DNA from: Canna indica
Taxonomy: Eukaryota > Streptophyta > Magnoliopsida > Zingiberales > Cannaceae
Assembly: GCA_034359265.1 (NCBI GenBank)
Contig: CP136893.1
Coordinates: forward strand, 19,786,001 to 19,850,000
Length of the DNA stretch: 64,000 nt
Reading direction: 5' to 3'
The notes under the pieces are model-generated. The model was given only the letters and a program-made list of their open reading frames with translations. It was not told the DNA's origin and ran no database searches. The translations under genes were made by a program, and so were the position numbers. This document shows positions 45,128-57,207 of the stretch, piece by piece (the stretch's first letter is position 1; every line of letters starts with the position of its first letter).

Positions 45128-48100
45128 TAGAGATGGCAACGGGCTGGGCCAGCCCATGGGCGGCACGAGCCCGGCCCGGCACGGCTGTGCCGTAGAAGAC
45201 GAGCCGAGCTCGCCTTTTGGGCACGCGGGCGTGCTAGGCACGGCCTGCGCACCGTGCTGGCTCGAGCACGGCACGTGGGCCGACAATAGCCCGCGTACCT
45301 GTGCTCTGGGCGAGCACAGGAGGCCTGGCGTGCGCCAGACCTAGGTCGGCCCGAGCCAAGTCTGGCTCGGGCCGACGAAGATATTATAGAAAAATAATAA
45401 TTAATTTTTCCTATAAATACCCCATCTCCTTCTTCTTTTCTTCTATTTTCATCTTCAACTCTTTCTCTCAATCCTCAACTCTCAACTCTCAATTCTCAAC
45501 TCTCAACTCTCTTACTCTCAACAATCTAAGTTTATTTACAATCATTCTCAACAACATTTTAAGCTCATCAAGAAGACAAAGATTCAATATTGTTATAATT
45601 TTTTTTTAATCTCTTCAATTTGTTTCATTGATTAGTATAATTTTTATATTTTTTATATTTTTAATTTTTAATAATGGCGGATGGAGATTTTTCAGATTAT
45701 ACTCCACAAGCTGGATTAAATATGTTAGAAGAAATGCCTCATGCTACTCCTACCACTCCTACCACTCAACAAAATCAAAATATAGAGATAAGTCCATCTA
45801 TTAATTTATGTCCACCAGGTAGAAAAAAAAGTATGATTTGAGAATATTTTGAGAAAATTATTGAACCTAATGGCACCATAACAACAGTCCGGTACAAAAA
45901 ATGTCAAAAAATTCTTTCGACTTCAACAACCGGAGGAACTGATCATTTATTACGTCATGCAAAGGATCATGACACTAAGGTTGCACAAGCTCAACAAATT
46001 TTTAATTTATCTTCTTCTGGTTTAACAGCTTTTTCATATGATCATGATTTTCAACGTCGAGAACTTGCAAAATTAATTGTTCAAAGTGAATCTTCTTTTA
46101 GTTTTGTTGATCAACCAAGATTTTCTAGTTGGATTCAAAATACTTTACAACCAAAATATAAAAAAATTACTCGAAATACAATGAAAAGTGATGCTTTAAA
46201 ATTATTGTTTATGTATAGAGAAAATATAATGACTAGTTTTCAAAATAATAAATAATTTTTTTTTTAACATATGATGTTTGGTCTAGTCAACGTACTACTA
46301 ATTCTTACATTTGTGTTACTACACATTGGATTGATAAAAATTTTATTTTGCAAAAAAGAATAATTAGTTTTAAAGTTTTTGAATATCCACACACTTCTGT
46401 TGTCATTTTTTCTGCTATTAGATTTGTAACATCTTTCTATAATATAAATGATAAAAAAATTTCGATTAGTTTTGATAAAGCTAGTAATAATGATGCTGCT
46501 ATTCCTCCCCTTATACAGTTATTTAAACCAGTATTAGATGATGAATTATTTCATGTTCGTTGTGTTTGTCATGTTCTTAATTTATGTGTACAAGATAGTT
46601 TAAAACAAGTAAATATACATGTAGAAAAAATAAGAGATGTTATTAGATATATGCGTTCTTCTAAAGCAAGAACACAAAAATTTAAAAAATTATATTAATA
46701 TTTTAATAAACTATTTTAAAAAATTAATGGTGATGTTATTACTAGATGAAATTCAACATATCATATCATTATTTCTACTATAAGATATCAAGAGATCCTT
46801 ACAATGTTTTACAATCAAAATATGTCTGGTGATCCAATTAATAATAATGATTGGTTAGTTGCTTGACATATTACTCAAATTTTAGAACTTTTTAATAAAG
46901 CTACCGAACAACTTTTCGATGTTTATTATCCTACATGTAATTTAACTCTTTCACATATAGTTCGTATTCGTGAAGTATTTTCTTCATATAGACATCATCC
47001 TTTATTTGCACAAATTATTTCTTTAATGGAATCTAAATTTAAAAAGTATTGGTTAGATATACTTACTTTATTTTGTTTAGCAATATGTTTAGATCCTAGA
47101 ATGAAAATTGATGGTTTAAATATGTTGTTAGATGATTATTATAACACAATGGAATTAGATAATGTTGAAGAAAAAAAAATAAAATTTTAAATTTATTGAA
47201 TTATATGTTTGTATTTTTACGCTTCAAAATTTGGTGATACAATTACAAATAAGACAATATCTTCTTCTTCTAGATTAAGAGATGATGGTGGAAATAATAT
47301 TAATTCTTAACTTGGTCGTAGAATAAAAAAAACTAAATCTACTAATTTTAATGAATTATTTTTTTTTCTAGATCATAATCATTCTGAAGAAATAGATGAT
47401 AATGAAATTTTAGCATGGTGGAAAAAACAAAAAAATACGTATCCTATTATTTGAATCATGACACGTGAAATATTAACTGTTCCTGTGTCTACAGTAGCTT
47501 TCGAGTCTTGTTTTAGTGCAGGAAATAGAATTCTCGACGAAAAAAGGAGCCGAACGAGTGAAGAAACGGTTGAAATGTGCATTTGCTTAAAAGACTGATT
47601 GGATGTTGAAGATAGATTACAAGATAAGGGAGGACACGATACTTCATCATCGGGAGAGGAGGAAGCTCAAACAAGCGAAGCTGGTGCTGCTGGTCCAAGT
47701 ACAAGTTAAATCACCGAGACTACGGGTGATTAAAAATGTAAAAAGAACTACGTAGACCTAATTCTTCTATAGTTAATCATTGGGGAGTACAAGTTTAACT
47801 ATAGAAGATACGTAGGCAACCTTTTAAGGTGCGATCTATTATAATATTAAAAAAAATTATTTTATCATTGGATGAATATTTTTGTATTAAAGATAAATAA
47901 AAATTTAATTATAATTTGATTTTTTAAAAATCTTTTTATTAGTTTGTACTGTGTTACAATGTTACATATAAAAAATGTGTTAAAAAATATATAATAAAAT
48001 TTAGTACAATGATTAATAAAATTAGTGGTCTAAGTTCAAAATTCACCCGTAATCATTAATTTTTAAAATTAAAATTTAAACATTTAAAAATTTAAATTAA

Positions 48101-48229
48101 AAAAAAATAAATTAAATAATTAATTTTCGGGCCGGCCCGAGCCCAATTGGGTTTGGCTGCCAAACATTTGGGTCGTGCCAAGCACAACCCAAAATGTGGC
48201 CGGGCCGGCCCGAGCCGTTGCCACCTCTA
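45128..48229 (+). mobile_element. hAT element with BED-finger transposase relic, 3.1 kb
   Basis: The ends are TAGAGATGGCAACGG and, inverted, TAGAGGTGGCAACGG. They are flanked by a perfect 8-bp target duplication TCCTTAGC (45120-45127 and 48230-48237). The subterminal 150-200 bp are very GC-rich (GGCCGGCCCGAGCC-type motifs) while the interior is very AT-rich. The coding region is a transposase relic with many stops. Confidence 0.93.
45674..47709 (+). pseudogene. hAT transposase of RICESLEEPER/DAYSLEEPER type, degenerate
   Basis: The relic starts MADGDFSDYTPQAG at 45674. A BED-finger-like region follows (GRKKS, stop, EYFEKI, VRYKKCQKIL, TDHLLRHAKDH; the Cys/His set is partly kept). The hAT core is visible in pieces (RRELAKLIVQSESSFSFVD; 46348-46698 with SFDKASNNDAAIPPL and FHVRCVCHVLNLCVQD). 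The C-terminal dimerisation region reads TREILTVPVSTVAFESCFSAGNR and ends GPSTS at 47709. At least eight stops and several frame changes occur, including TGA in place of Trp before EYFEK. Cannot encode a functional transposase. Confidence 0.85.
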
Positions 48230-48237
48230 TCCTTAGC

Positions 48238-48894
48238 ACTCAACAATTATTAAGGAAAAGTATACAATACAACATCGACAATTACTACAAGGTATACGTT
48301 GCTAAATACCCATAGCATTGTGAGAAAATATAAAGTATATATGTTGCAGACAATCAGATCACTATTAGGGAGATGCTAAGTTAAGAACTTGGATGAATCT
48401 TTCTCGTATTGGAACTTTCATTTTTATTTTTTAAACAATATCACCCTAGACCTAGACTTGTATAACCTTGAAGACACCATGGGTGAGGATATTAAATATG
48501 GAGCAAGAATAAATTTGGGAAGTACTCAGCAAATTATGTTATCGCTTGTTGACCTTATGCGGATTGAGGATCCTAAAGCAGATTTTGTTTCGAACTCTGG
48601 TAATGACGGAAAAAGTAGCTATAGATTTTTAGCTTGCAACTAGAAATGTGTATTTGTGTTGTTGTATTTTTATTTTTATTTACTTGTATTTTATAATTTG
48701 TTTCATTGAGTTTTGTGTTTGGTTTGAAGGCGTAGGTGATACACATTTACTTTGTAATTGAGTGTTTAGCGTTAGAATAGTAGTTGAGGCATCTCTAGAG
48801 TTGAGGAATAAGTCATCTTTGTATTCTTTAGAAAATATTCAAGTTACAAAGAATTTGATGGTAGCCTTAGTGTAGAGGCATAAGTAGGGATGTC
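48238..48894. other. Intergenic stretch, no supported gene
   Basis: An open frame of 84 codons (48389-48643, +) contains LYNLEDTMGEDIKYGARINL and looks slightly protein-like, but I cannot assign it. It may be a gene or transposon fragment. Confidence 0.35.
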
Positions 48895-49135
48895 GACGAG
48901 ACAGGGCGGGACGTGTACGGGAGGTGCCTACCCGTTACCCGCCCCGTGAAATAAACGAGTATCCACTATCCGTTTATTCACCGCGGGTATATAAAATGAG
49001 TACTCATTTAATTACCCATGGGGGGACAGATACCCACGGGTAATGACGATACCCATGACTTGTTGCAAATCATAATTAATTCATTTTAGTGGATATGGTG
49101 ATGGAGGAGCAAAGCATGCAGGATGGTTATGGGTC
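48895..49135 (+). mobile_element. Left end of hAT-like family 1, fragment
   Basis: Starts TAGGGATGTCGACGAGACAG and is, over about 240 bp, the inverse of 53357-53600, including TTGCAAATCATAATTAATTCA. The body of the element after this end is replaced by Gypsy-related sequence. Confidence 0.6.
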
Positions 49136-50868
49136 ATGCGACTTTTTACTTGTGGTTATCAAGGGCTTGGGTGGCCCTAGCATGGTTTACATGCATGAAG
49201 GTGTTATGTAATTTCCTTATCTTTACATAAATTGTTAGTTGATTTATAAATGTCAGGATGTGCTTATGGATGTGGACCGGGAAGCTCGTCAACCGCCACA
49301 CTAATGATCGACTCAGGTGGCATGAGCGGAGAGTATGCTGAGACAGAGTAGTGATCAGCGTCCGACTCGTAGACCGACGGGTCTCTGGATTATTGGATCG
49401 ACATCTCCCTGAATTTCGGACCGTCGGGTCCATGGACCGAGAAGCTCGTCAGTATGCCACGCTGTCACGCTGATAACCGACTCGGGTGGCTTGTATGGAT
49501 GATTTTCTTTGTTATTTATCTATTGTTGGATTATAATGTGCTTATATTAGTTGTTGCTTATATCGATGCATGGTTATAGTTGAGGATATATAATTCTTGT
49601 CGCATCTAATCTTCCATATGAGGTATTTTGATATATATATATACTTTTGCAGGTTTGGATCCTTTGGCATGATTGTAGAGGATTATGCTACTCACTAAGT
49701 TCTTAGTCGGACTTATTGTTTTATTTACTATCTTGCAGGTACTGGGATGCAGTAGCGTACGTAGCTGGTGGCGTTAGGGATGACAGATTAATTTTTTTAA
49801 TCCAGGGATTAAAATATAACTTATTCTTAACCATCAAAGACCTTTCTGTTAATCGTGTGCTCACACTCGCCCGCCACAATCCAGCGACCGCTGCCTGGTT
49901 AACTTATTCTTAACCATCAAAAACCTTTCTGATGGTTATATTTATGAAAGTTATATTAAACCCCTCAAAGACCTTTCTGTTAATCGTCTGCTCATGCCCG
50001 TCCGCTGCAATCCAGCGACCGCTGCCTCTTATCTCTGCGACTTTGCTCTTCTATTTTGACGAAATAGGCATGTTTCGTCGCCGCCTATCCCAACTCTCTA
50101 CGCTCGCCCACCCTCTCCTTCGCCCTCCGGTGACATCCCTTCCCCTCCCTGCCACCATCGTCCCCATCGCTAGAATCCTAACACCATGGCCTGCTGATGC
50201 GACGATTGCCTTGGCTTTGGCTCCCAATGGAATTTTTGGGTCCTCACACAACAATATGGCAATGTGATCGTCTTCGCCGACCGTGAGTTTGTTGAGGCTG
50301 AATGATACGAGGGACAACAAGGGGGCGAGACAAAAGAAGAGACGATTAGGGAGGGGAATTGGGTATGTGAGGGGAAAGACAGCTGGAAGAGGGCACAAGG
50401 GGCCGGCAGAAGGCTCGGGGGACGATGAAGTTTGGATTCGAGGGTGGGTAGACCCCCTCCGCCACCGCCTTCCAAAACGGGGTTTTAAGAACCCCTTTAG
50501 CCTCACCTTCTAGGTGATTTGTTTTTCTTAGTCTGATGGTTACATTGTCTTGTTTTGTTTTGGATGAGATGAAGATGATGGGAAGGAAAAGCAGTTCTTT
50601 TTCGATAGTGTAATTGTGTTAGCTTGTAAAAATGGATATTGATTTGGCGTTGATAAGCTTAGGAACGTTGGTAAGTGACAAACTCACAGTGTAGATTGTG
50701 TATCTTATCAGACCAATCTGGATTTAGAGATGTGTGTGGTTGGCATTTTCGAGAACTTAGTTGTTTTTTAATCTTTAACTCTAGGAGCTGGACAATGCAA
50801 GACGAGCAAGAGTAACAATGATAGATATCCATCCTCCCGTCCCATAGTTATGTTGAGATAAATGTAAT
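49136..50868. repeat. Mixed repeat sequence with LTR-like and duplicated blocks
   Basis: 49250-49490 has GGACCG/GACTCGGGTGGC motifs and a partial duplication (GAAGCTCGTCA at 49290 and 49443; CGACTCnGGTGGC at 49309 and 49478), resembling the LTR of a Gypsy element. 49829-50032 has a 65-70 bp block (AAAGACCTTTCTGTTAATCG ... CCAGCGACCGCTGCCT) present twice. A 65-codon frame at 50070-50267 (+) starts MFRRRLSQLSTLAHPLLRPP, reminiscent of a mitochondrial presequence, then ends. It may be a captured gene fragment; this is speculative. Confidence 0.4.
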
Positions 50869-50979
50869 ATGTGTCGCTTTGGATATTTTTGTCTCTTGTG
50901 GCACTTTCTTGCTTATTGTTTATATATTTTCCTTGAATCTTTCGATTGGAAGAAAAAAATGTTTATTGGAGATGGCCCG

Positions 50980-52015
50980 ACATGGTGGAGGTCCGTAGAT
51001 AGGTATTGGAGATGGCCCACCGTTCCACCTACACCATGCACTCAGGGGACCACAAAGATGTACCAAGATTTGAGGCAATATTACTGGTGGAAAGGAATGA
51101 AGAGAGAGGTAGCAGAGTTCATGTCTAAGTGTTTAATCTGCCAACAGGTAAAGGCCGAGCACTTGAGGCATGCAGAGTTGTTGCAGAATCTGGAGGTACC
51201 ATAGTGGAATTGGAAGAAAATCACTATGGATTTTGTTACAGGCTATCTTGGTCAGGGAAGGAGAATGATTTCATCTGGGTAGTGGTGGACCGGTTAACCA
51301 AGTCGGCATATTTCATTCCAATGAAGTCTACCTTCACTGTTGAGCACTATGCTCGACTATTTGTGGACCACATTGTTGCATATCATGGGATCCAATAATG
51401 ATTATATCTGATCGGGGTACCTAGTTCATCGCTCGATTCTGACAATCTTTCCAGGAGGCTTTGGGCACATAGGTTTGGTTAGCACCGTTTTCCACCCTCA
51501 GACAAATGGGCAGTCCGAGAGGATCATTTAGATGCTGGAGGATATGTTGAGGGCTTGCGTTCTAGACTTGGAGGACGGTTGGAAGAGACATTTACCCCTA
51601 GTTGAGTTCACCTATAATAATAGCTACTAGAGTAGTATCGGTATAGCACCGTTTGAGGCCTTGTACGGGCATAGATGCAAGTTGCCCGTAGGATGGTTTG
51701 AGGCTGGCAAGTCCCAAATGTTAGGTCCGGATCTAGTTCATGAGGCAGTTGAGAATGTGAAGCTGATTAAGGAAAGACTTTTGGCAACGTAGAGTCGACA
51801 GAAAATGTATGCATATGGTAAAGCTTGAGACTTGAAATTTCAAGAAGGGGATTTAATCTTCCTAAAGGTGTCCCCTATGTTGATCATTCTGGTCAACAGG
51901 CTACCTGGGAGGTTGAGCACGATATGAAGGAAAAATATATCCATCTTTTCGATGTCGTGGTGAGTTTCTTCTCCTACCCCAAAATTTGAGGACGAATTTT
52001 CTTTAGGGGGAAGAT
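50980..52015 (+). pseudogene. Gypsy retrotransposon integrase (pol 3' end), degenerate
   Basis: Translated pieces in order: TTKMYQDLRQYYWWKGMKRE, the Cys pair [92 protein letters not shown] and FQEGDLIFLKVSPM. This is the zinc-binding and catalytic part of a Ty3/Gypsy integrase of the Tekay/Del-like kind. Stops and frameshifts break it repeatedly. A purine-rich tract (TTAGGGGGAAGAT, about 52003-52015) follows, so the 3' LTR begins directly after. Confidence 0.8.
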
Positions 52016-52320
52016 TGTTATAACCAAAATTGATTATAATCATTTTCATGTTGAGCAGGGGAGTGTGGATTTTAATTAAGCGAGATAGCGGAGTTTCGGG
52101 GTGGAATTGATAAGTTTTTAACTTAGGAAAATTTAGAGAAAATTTCATATTTATTATTTCTGCAATTTGACATGTTAGAATGAGAGTAGACCTCGAGACG
52201 AGTTCAACGATTCGATCGGAATTTGAATCGGACCTAAAATAGACTTAAAATGAATGTTTCCAGTCGGTTCTATTAGTGAAGGGCAAATGGGTAAATTGGG
52301 GTTTAATTAAACCCCAAGCT
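52016..52320 (+). mobile_element. Start of the Gypsy 3' LTR, truncated
   Basis: Begins TGTTATAACC right after the polypurine tract. It stops abruptly at the hAT-like element starting at 52321, so only about 305 bp are present here. Confidence 0.6.
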
Positions 52321-53600
52321 CAGGGATGGCAAAAAACCCATTTAGGTAGGTACCCACGAGTATTTACCCGTTTATGACGAGTATGAGGGATAGTTTTCTA
52401 ACAGCGAGTATTTCGCGAGTAATTATTTTTCATACCCGTTTATTAAATGGGGGGTGCGTGTATCATAGTACCCGTACCAACCCGTTACCCGTGAGAATTA
52501 GTAAATTACGATTTTACCATCAATACATATACTAAAAAAACCCTATGTCCCTAACCTAATTCAATACCCATTACCCAGTACCCACTACACGTCGTGCCGC
52601 ACGCCTCTCCTAATCTCCTCAATCGTCGCCCGTCTCGCTCTTGCCCGTTGCTGCACCCGCCTCTCCTCACTCGTCCGTCGTCAACCTACACCTCCGATGG
52701 TCCGGCCTCCCTCGTCGTCAAGTGATTCAAGTAGCAGTCAAGCCTCGTCGAGTGATTCAAGGAGTCGTCGAGTGATTCAAGCAGCAGACTGCCTCTCTGC
52801 TCTACTCGATCCCTCGTCTCGCCCTTGCGCCCGCCTCTCCTCATTCGATCGCTCTCGCCCGCTGCTGCGCTTGATCGCCTTCTTGGCCGAGCAATATTCA
52901 AGCTGTCTTCAAGCCGTCTTCAAGCCGCCTTCTTGCCCAATTGCCTTCTTGGCCGAGCAGTCTTTAAGCCCGATAGCCTGTCTCCCCCTCCAAGTCTTCC
53001 CCCCTTCTCTCGATCTCATTATTTTTCAGGCAAGCTCGAGCTCACTATCCTTGCATGAATTGTAAATTTTCTCTTGTTGTTATTGTGGTGTTAAGCATTG
53101 CCATGCGGGATTTGAACTATGAGAATATGAGAATATGGCTTAATATTAAGCATGGTAATCTCTATGGTTTATGATTCTACTTAAGAGAAAAATGACTTGC
53201 TAAGTATTTTTTGTTATAATACTTGGAGTATTTTGTTTGTTGCATCAATCCAATTTTTCTTTGATGCTTTGAGCTGATGATTTCTTATATAGATTACTTA
53301 ATAGCAATATAGGTATGTGTAGATCTATTTTTTACTGCTCCTTTTTATCTTAGACAACTAATCCTGCATGCTCTACTCCTCCATCATCATGTCCACTAAA
53401 ATGAATTAATTATGATTTGCAACAAGTCATGGGTACCCGCCAATACCCGTGGGTATCCGTCCCCCCGTAGATAATTAAATGCATACTCATTTTTGATACT
53501 CACGAGGAATAAACGAGTAGCGGGTACTTGTTTATTTCGTGGGGCGGGTAGCGGGTAGGCACCCCTGTACCCGTCCCGCCCTGCCCCGTTGACATTCCTA
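52321..53600 (-). mobile_element. hAT-like non-autonomous element, family 1, copy in - orientation
   Basis: The left edge is CAGGGATGGCAAAAAACCC and the right edge, inverted, TAGGAATGTCAACGGGGC. Both ends carry GGGTA/TACCC arrays (52340-52500 and 53430-53580). Its GC-rich interior (52580-53060; Ser/Pro-rich open frames) occupies the same relative position as in the 43309 copy. No clear target duplication: CCCAAGCT on the left against CTGGCACA on the right. About 1.28 kb. Confidence 0.55.
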
Positions 53601-53766
53601 CTGGCACATGCAAATATGAGGATCTTTGAAGTTGTGAGTTAAGTCGTTGCATAAAACACTTGGGCCTAGAAAGGCCCAAAGCATTCCAGCTCAATAATAT
53701 CATTAGCATCCACGTGACGATAAACTATCATTAAGTTGGTGGATTAATATATAGGGGAAAAATTAG

Positions 53767-55460
53767 GGTAAATTACACGGAGTCTCCCTCGACTATAGTC
53801 ATTGTGCGCAAAGACTACCTAAACTACCAAGTGTACACGGAGCTCCCCTCAACTACACTTTTTATTCCAATACCCCCCATCTGTTAGCCCGCTCGTTAGT
53901 CATTTAACGATAAAAGTGACTCGTGCGCAAAACCCCCCTCTGACCCCTAGATATAAAATAACGTTAAAAGTCCCCCGTGCAAAAAAAACCCCTTTCGACC
54001 CCTTCGACTCTCCATCCCAGCGACATTAGCGACCATGGCGATTGAATCCTAATCGTCCAAATCAAGAGCCAAACACCAAATTTTTAATTAGCGACGAACC
54101 TTAATCGTCCACAGAAGGAATACGCCAAAGATCCAGTAGGCAGAACATGGCAAATCGTGACACTACGCAAGTTTTAGGGCATTTTAAAGTTTTAGATTAG
54201 CTATGAGATTATCACATCAGATATCCAATTTATGGCATTGAGATTAATTACTTTCATTGTTTAGTGCATTGAGATTAGGGCATTTTTACTGTATTGTTTC
54301 GAGATTACTTCACTGATGCATTTTTTTATATTTTATCGCATTGTTTACTGTATTGTTTAGGTCACTGTTTACTGCATTAGTTTAGTGCTTGTTAACTTCA
54401 ATTTTAAATATTTTAGTTTATTTTACTGATTGTAAGATACTAATACATTGTTAACTTCAGTGCAAAAGTTAATGTGGGAATACTGCATTGTTCTTTATTG
54501 TTAGTGCTTTTTATTTCATGTTCTTGGTATGATACTACATTATTCTTTATTGTCAGTGCTTTTTGTTTCATGTTCTTGGTATGATACTGCATTGTCACAT
54601 GGGTGGGACCAATACAGCTTTGTACTTTTCAAGTTTTACCCCATTCTAGAGGGGACAACTCTCTTGAACTTGTACATGGGTAAGGAGATTGTTTTGAGGC
54701 CAAAGCCTCAATATAAAGGTGGGGAAACCAAGAAACTATGGTATGATCCTGATTTATTATCCACCACACACCTTGTAAGAGATGTGGAGAAAGTTTATGG
54801 CTACCTGAATGCAACACATTTCTAGTGAAAGTGTGGGATGAGCCTTTTGATGTACTTAGACCTTTCTTAGAAGATAATGATGTTTTGACTGTGCTGAAAG
54901 GACTATAGGGGAACAACAATAGAAGATAGGATATTCTTGTACAACATAGGGTTGATGACCCCATTACTAAATCTCAGGTTCAGGACTCACCTAATATTGT
55001 ACTCTTGGATCAGGAACCATCACAGGCAACAAAAGCACCACAAGCAACACAGGCAACACCGGCAAGCACACATGCTGAGAGTTCATCTTAAAAAATAAGC
55101 AAAAAACTAGAGGATTGAGCAAGAAGTCAATTAAGATCTCAAGGAAGGATATGAAGATTAAGATGACAGTGAAAAAATCACAAAAAAAGAAGGATCCTGC
55201 ACAAAGTGAAGAAGAAGTGAAGCTGGATGGTTGTGACTTCCCTAACATTGAAGATGATGTTCCTGATATATTCTTTGATCACAATTCCACACAAGTTGAA
55301 GAAGAAGTTAATGACATGTTCAATGATAAGAAAGAGAGTGTGAATAACAGAAAAAAGGAACCAAGTGATGAGAATGAATATGTACCAAGTGATCACTTGG
55401 ATACTGCTAGTGAGAGTGAGAATGAGCAGGGAAACAAAAAGAAAAGGAAGAAGCAAAAGT
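53767..55460 (+). mobile_element. Mutator-like element (MULE), left part
   Basis: The probable left end starts GGGTAAATTACACGGAG. This is followed by a terminal region with CTCCCCTCAACTA and CCCCCxxTGACCCC-type repeats (53780-54000). A non-coding leader then precedes the mudrA-like coding region. The element is interrupted at 55461 by the CACTA insertion and resumes at 63909, leaving the window at its right edge. The right end is not visible. Confidence 0.6.
54529..55460 (+). pseudogene. mudrA-like transposase, N-terminal part, split by CACTA
   Basis: The first piece (54600-54825) shows the N-terminal domain of plant MULE transposases: YMGKEIVLRPKPQYKGGETK, LWYDPDLLSTTHLVRDVEKV and YGY. After a frame change come VWDEPFDVLRPFLEDNDVL and a Gln/Thr-rich part. 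Then, in the frame 55115-55460, a long acidic/basic linker (NIEDDVPDIFFDHNS, DENEYVPSDHLDTASESENE, KKRKKQK) follows. The frame resumes after the CACTA element at 63912. Frameshifts in the first part make it a pseudogene irrespective of the insertion. Confidence 0.65.
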
Positions 55461-55480
55461 CACTACAAGAAAACAGGGCT

Positions 55481-55560
55481 TCATCGACGGATTTATCACC
55501 GACGGATAATTTTGTTGGTATTACCAACAAAATCACCGACGGATATATATTCTATTGGTA
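55481..55560. repeat. CACTA left subterminal repeats
   Basis: Contains ATCGACGGATTTATCACC, GACGGATAATTTTGTTGGTA, TTACCAACAAAATCACC and GACGGATATAT: about five partial copies of the CCGACGGATA motif in both orientations within 80 bp. Confidence 0.85.
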
Positions 55561-56696
55561 AAATTTATAAAGCCCTATTTTTTTCCTATTCCCTCTTATT
55601 TTTCAGCTGACCACGCATTTCCCCCCAGCCGATAAAATCTTCGCGCCCATTTTTTTCTCTAGCTGCGCGACATTTTCCCCCTCCGATAAAATCTGCGCCC
55701 ATTTTTCTCCAACCACACGACTCTTCCCTCTGCGCCCTTTCCTTTCTCCAGCCAATATTCTCCGCAGTCCTCTCTTCTTCACCATCTCTTCGTTATTTCT
55801 TCTTTCCGCTCCCTCTCCGCACTTCACCCGTTGATCCTGCTCGCCATTTCCTCTCATTTTCTCTCACTCCGGTCTCATTTCCTCTCACCTGCTTCCATTG
55901 CTCGCGATTTCCTTTCACACCCTAAACCCTACTTCCATCCCCTTCCTTCGTCAATACTCCCAACACTTTGATTCTATTCTCGGAAACCTTGCGACTGTTG
56001 CAGCTGAGTGAGGAGGATGGCAAAGCTACTAGGAAGCTGGCTAAGTTGGCGTTCAAAATCGCCCCTAAACCGGAGCAGGTGGAATTGCAGCAAGCTGATG
56101 TTGGAGTTGTGCAAGGTGAAGGGTCTGCTGCCTTCTTTCAAGAGGTGCACAATTATCTAAGGGAGATTATCTATTTTTTTGGAAGATATTTATTTTACTT
56201 CGTGTTTGTGATATTTATTTTATCTTCGTCAATGATAATTGTTTCTTAAAAAAATTGTTTCTTTTGGAAGAAAAAGTATACAATTTTCTTATTACCATTG
56301 TCATAAGCAGAGAACTATTTAGGGTGTAGGCATTTTCTTAAATGTTCTCACGCTAGTGTCACAGTCTAAATAAACTTTGGCTTAAAGGGTCATTGGACTA
56401 AGGTTCATGTGACCAAGTATAATCCGGTTGATGCTGATATCATAGTTTTCTTTGTTTACTTTGATGGCTAAGCAGATTTTGCATGAATGACCTTTAATCA
56501 CGGCTAAAATTTTAGACAAACTATTGTTTTTTTCATTCCTTCAAATTATTTTATTATTAACAATTTAGTAATCTAAGTGGGTAAATCCCACATGCCTTTT
56601 CTTATTGTTAGATTATCGAGTTCCTCTGATGGCTGATGATTATGTAGCCCTGCTATCACTTTCTTCTTGGAACTTATATTAGAATTTGTCTAATAG
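55561..56696 (+). other. CACTA left interior with an unidentified gene fragment
   Basis: 55600-55960 is C/T-rich like a plant 5' leader (CTCTCC, CCTTTCTCC). An open piece at 55968-56150 encodes LRLLQLSEEDGKATRKLAKL and VELQQADVGVVQGEGSAAFF. This looks like real coding sequence followed by a possible splice donor, but I cannot name the family. It may be the captured first exon of a host gene. 56150-56690 shows no coding pattern. Confidence 0.4.
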
Positions 56697-57207
56697 GTAA
56701 GGGACATGCTTGGTGATGGCCGTCTAATAAAGTGTTGCATTGTTGATGGACAAGGTTTGTACATTATTCTAATTATTATTGCTATTGCCATATATTCCTC
56801 AGATTTTTCAATCATTTTTTTCTTTAATTGTTATTTCTATTATCATATATGCACGTTGAAGCACATGTACATATAAGTGAATGTTTTGATGATTTTGCAT
56901 AGGAATCATTCTGTCCGATCTTTTAGAATAATTGTACATCAATTTTATTCCTATGTTAACTTGTCTCACAACCCTTCAGATGTCTCTATTGATAGATTTA
57001 TTTGTTTCACATACAATGTGCAATATTTTGACTATGTTGAATTTTTGGAAATGAAAAGACGAATTTCCCATGGATTGCCCTCTTTGTGAAAGCTTATTGA
57101 AGGTGCATTACAAAGGAATACTTCTTAATGAAGAGAAGACGATGTTTTATGATACTAGAGTTGATAACTATGGCCAACCTTTGGAGTTCAAATCTGGAGA
57201 AGGGCTT
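56697..57207 (+). pseudogene. Captured fragment of a PASTICCINO1-type FKBP gene (two exons)
   Basis: Two exon-like pieces with an intron between them. 56697-56754 encodes VRDMLGDGRLIKCCIVDGQ and is bounded by AG and GT. 57059-57207 encodes EFPMDCPLCESLLKVHYKGI, LLNEEKTMFYDTRVDNYGQP and LEFKSGEGL and is followed by GTAAGC. These resemble a central FKBP domain of PAS1, a multi-FKBP/TPR immunophilin that acts in cell division and very-long-chain fatty acid synthesis. Exon 1 has two Cys where the family usually has Arg. The rest of the gene is absent, so it is a captured, non-functional fragment. Retained intron means capture from genomic DNA, not from mRNA. Confidence 0.75.

Noticed and set aside
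48895..53600. One 4.7 kb element bounded by the 240-bp inverted repeats
   Set aside because: The second end type found at 52321 pairs better with 53600 to make a 1.28 kb copy, and the flanks of the large unit do not match.
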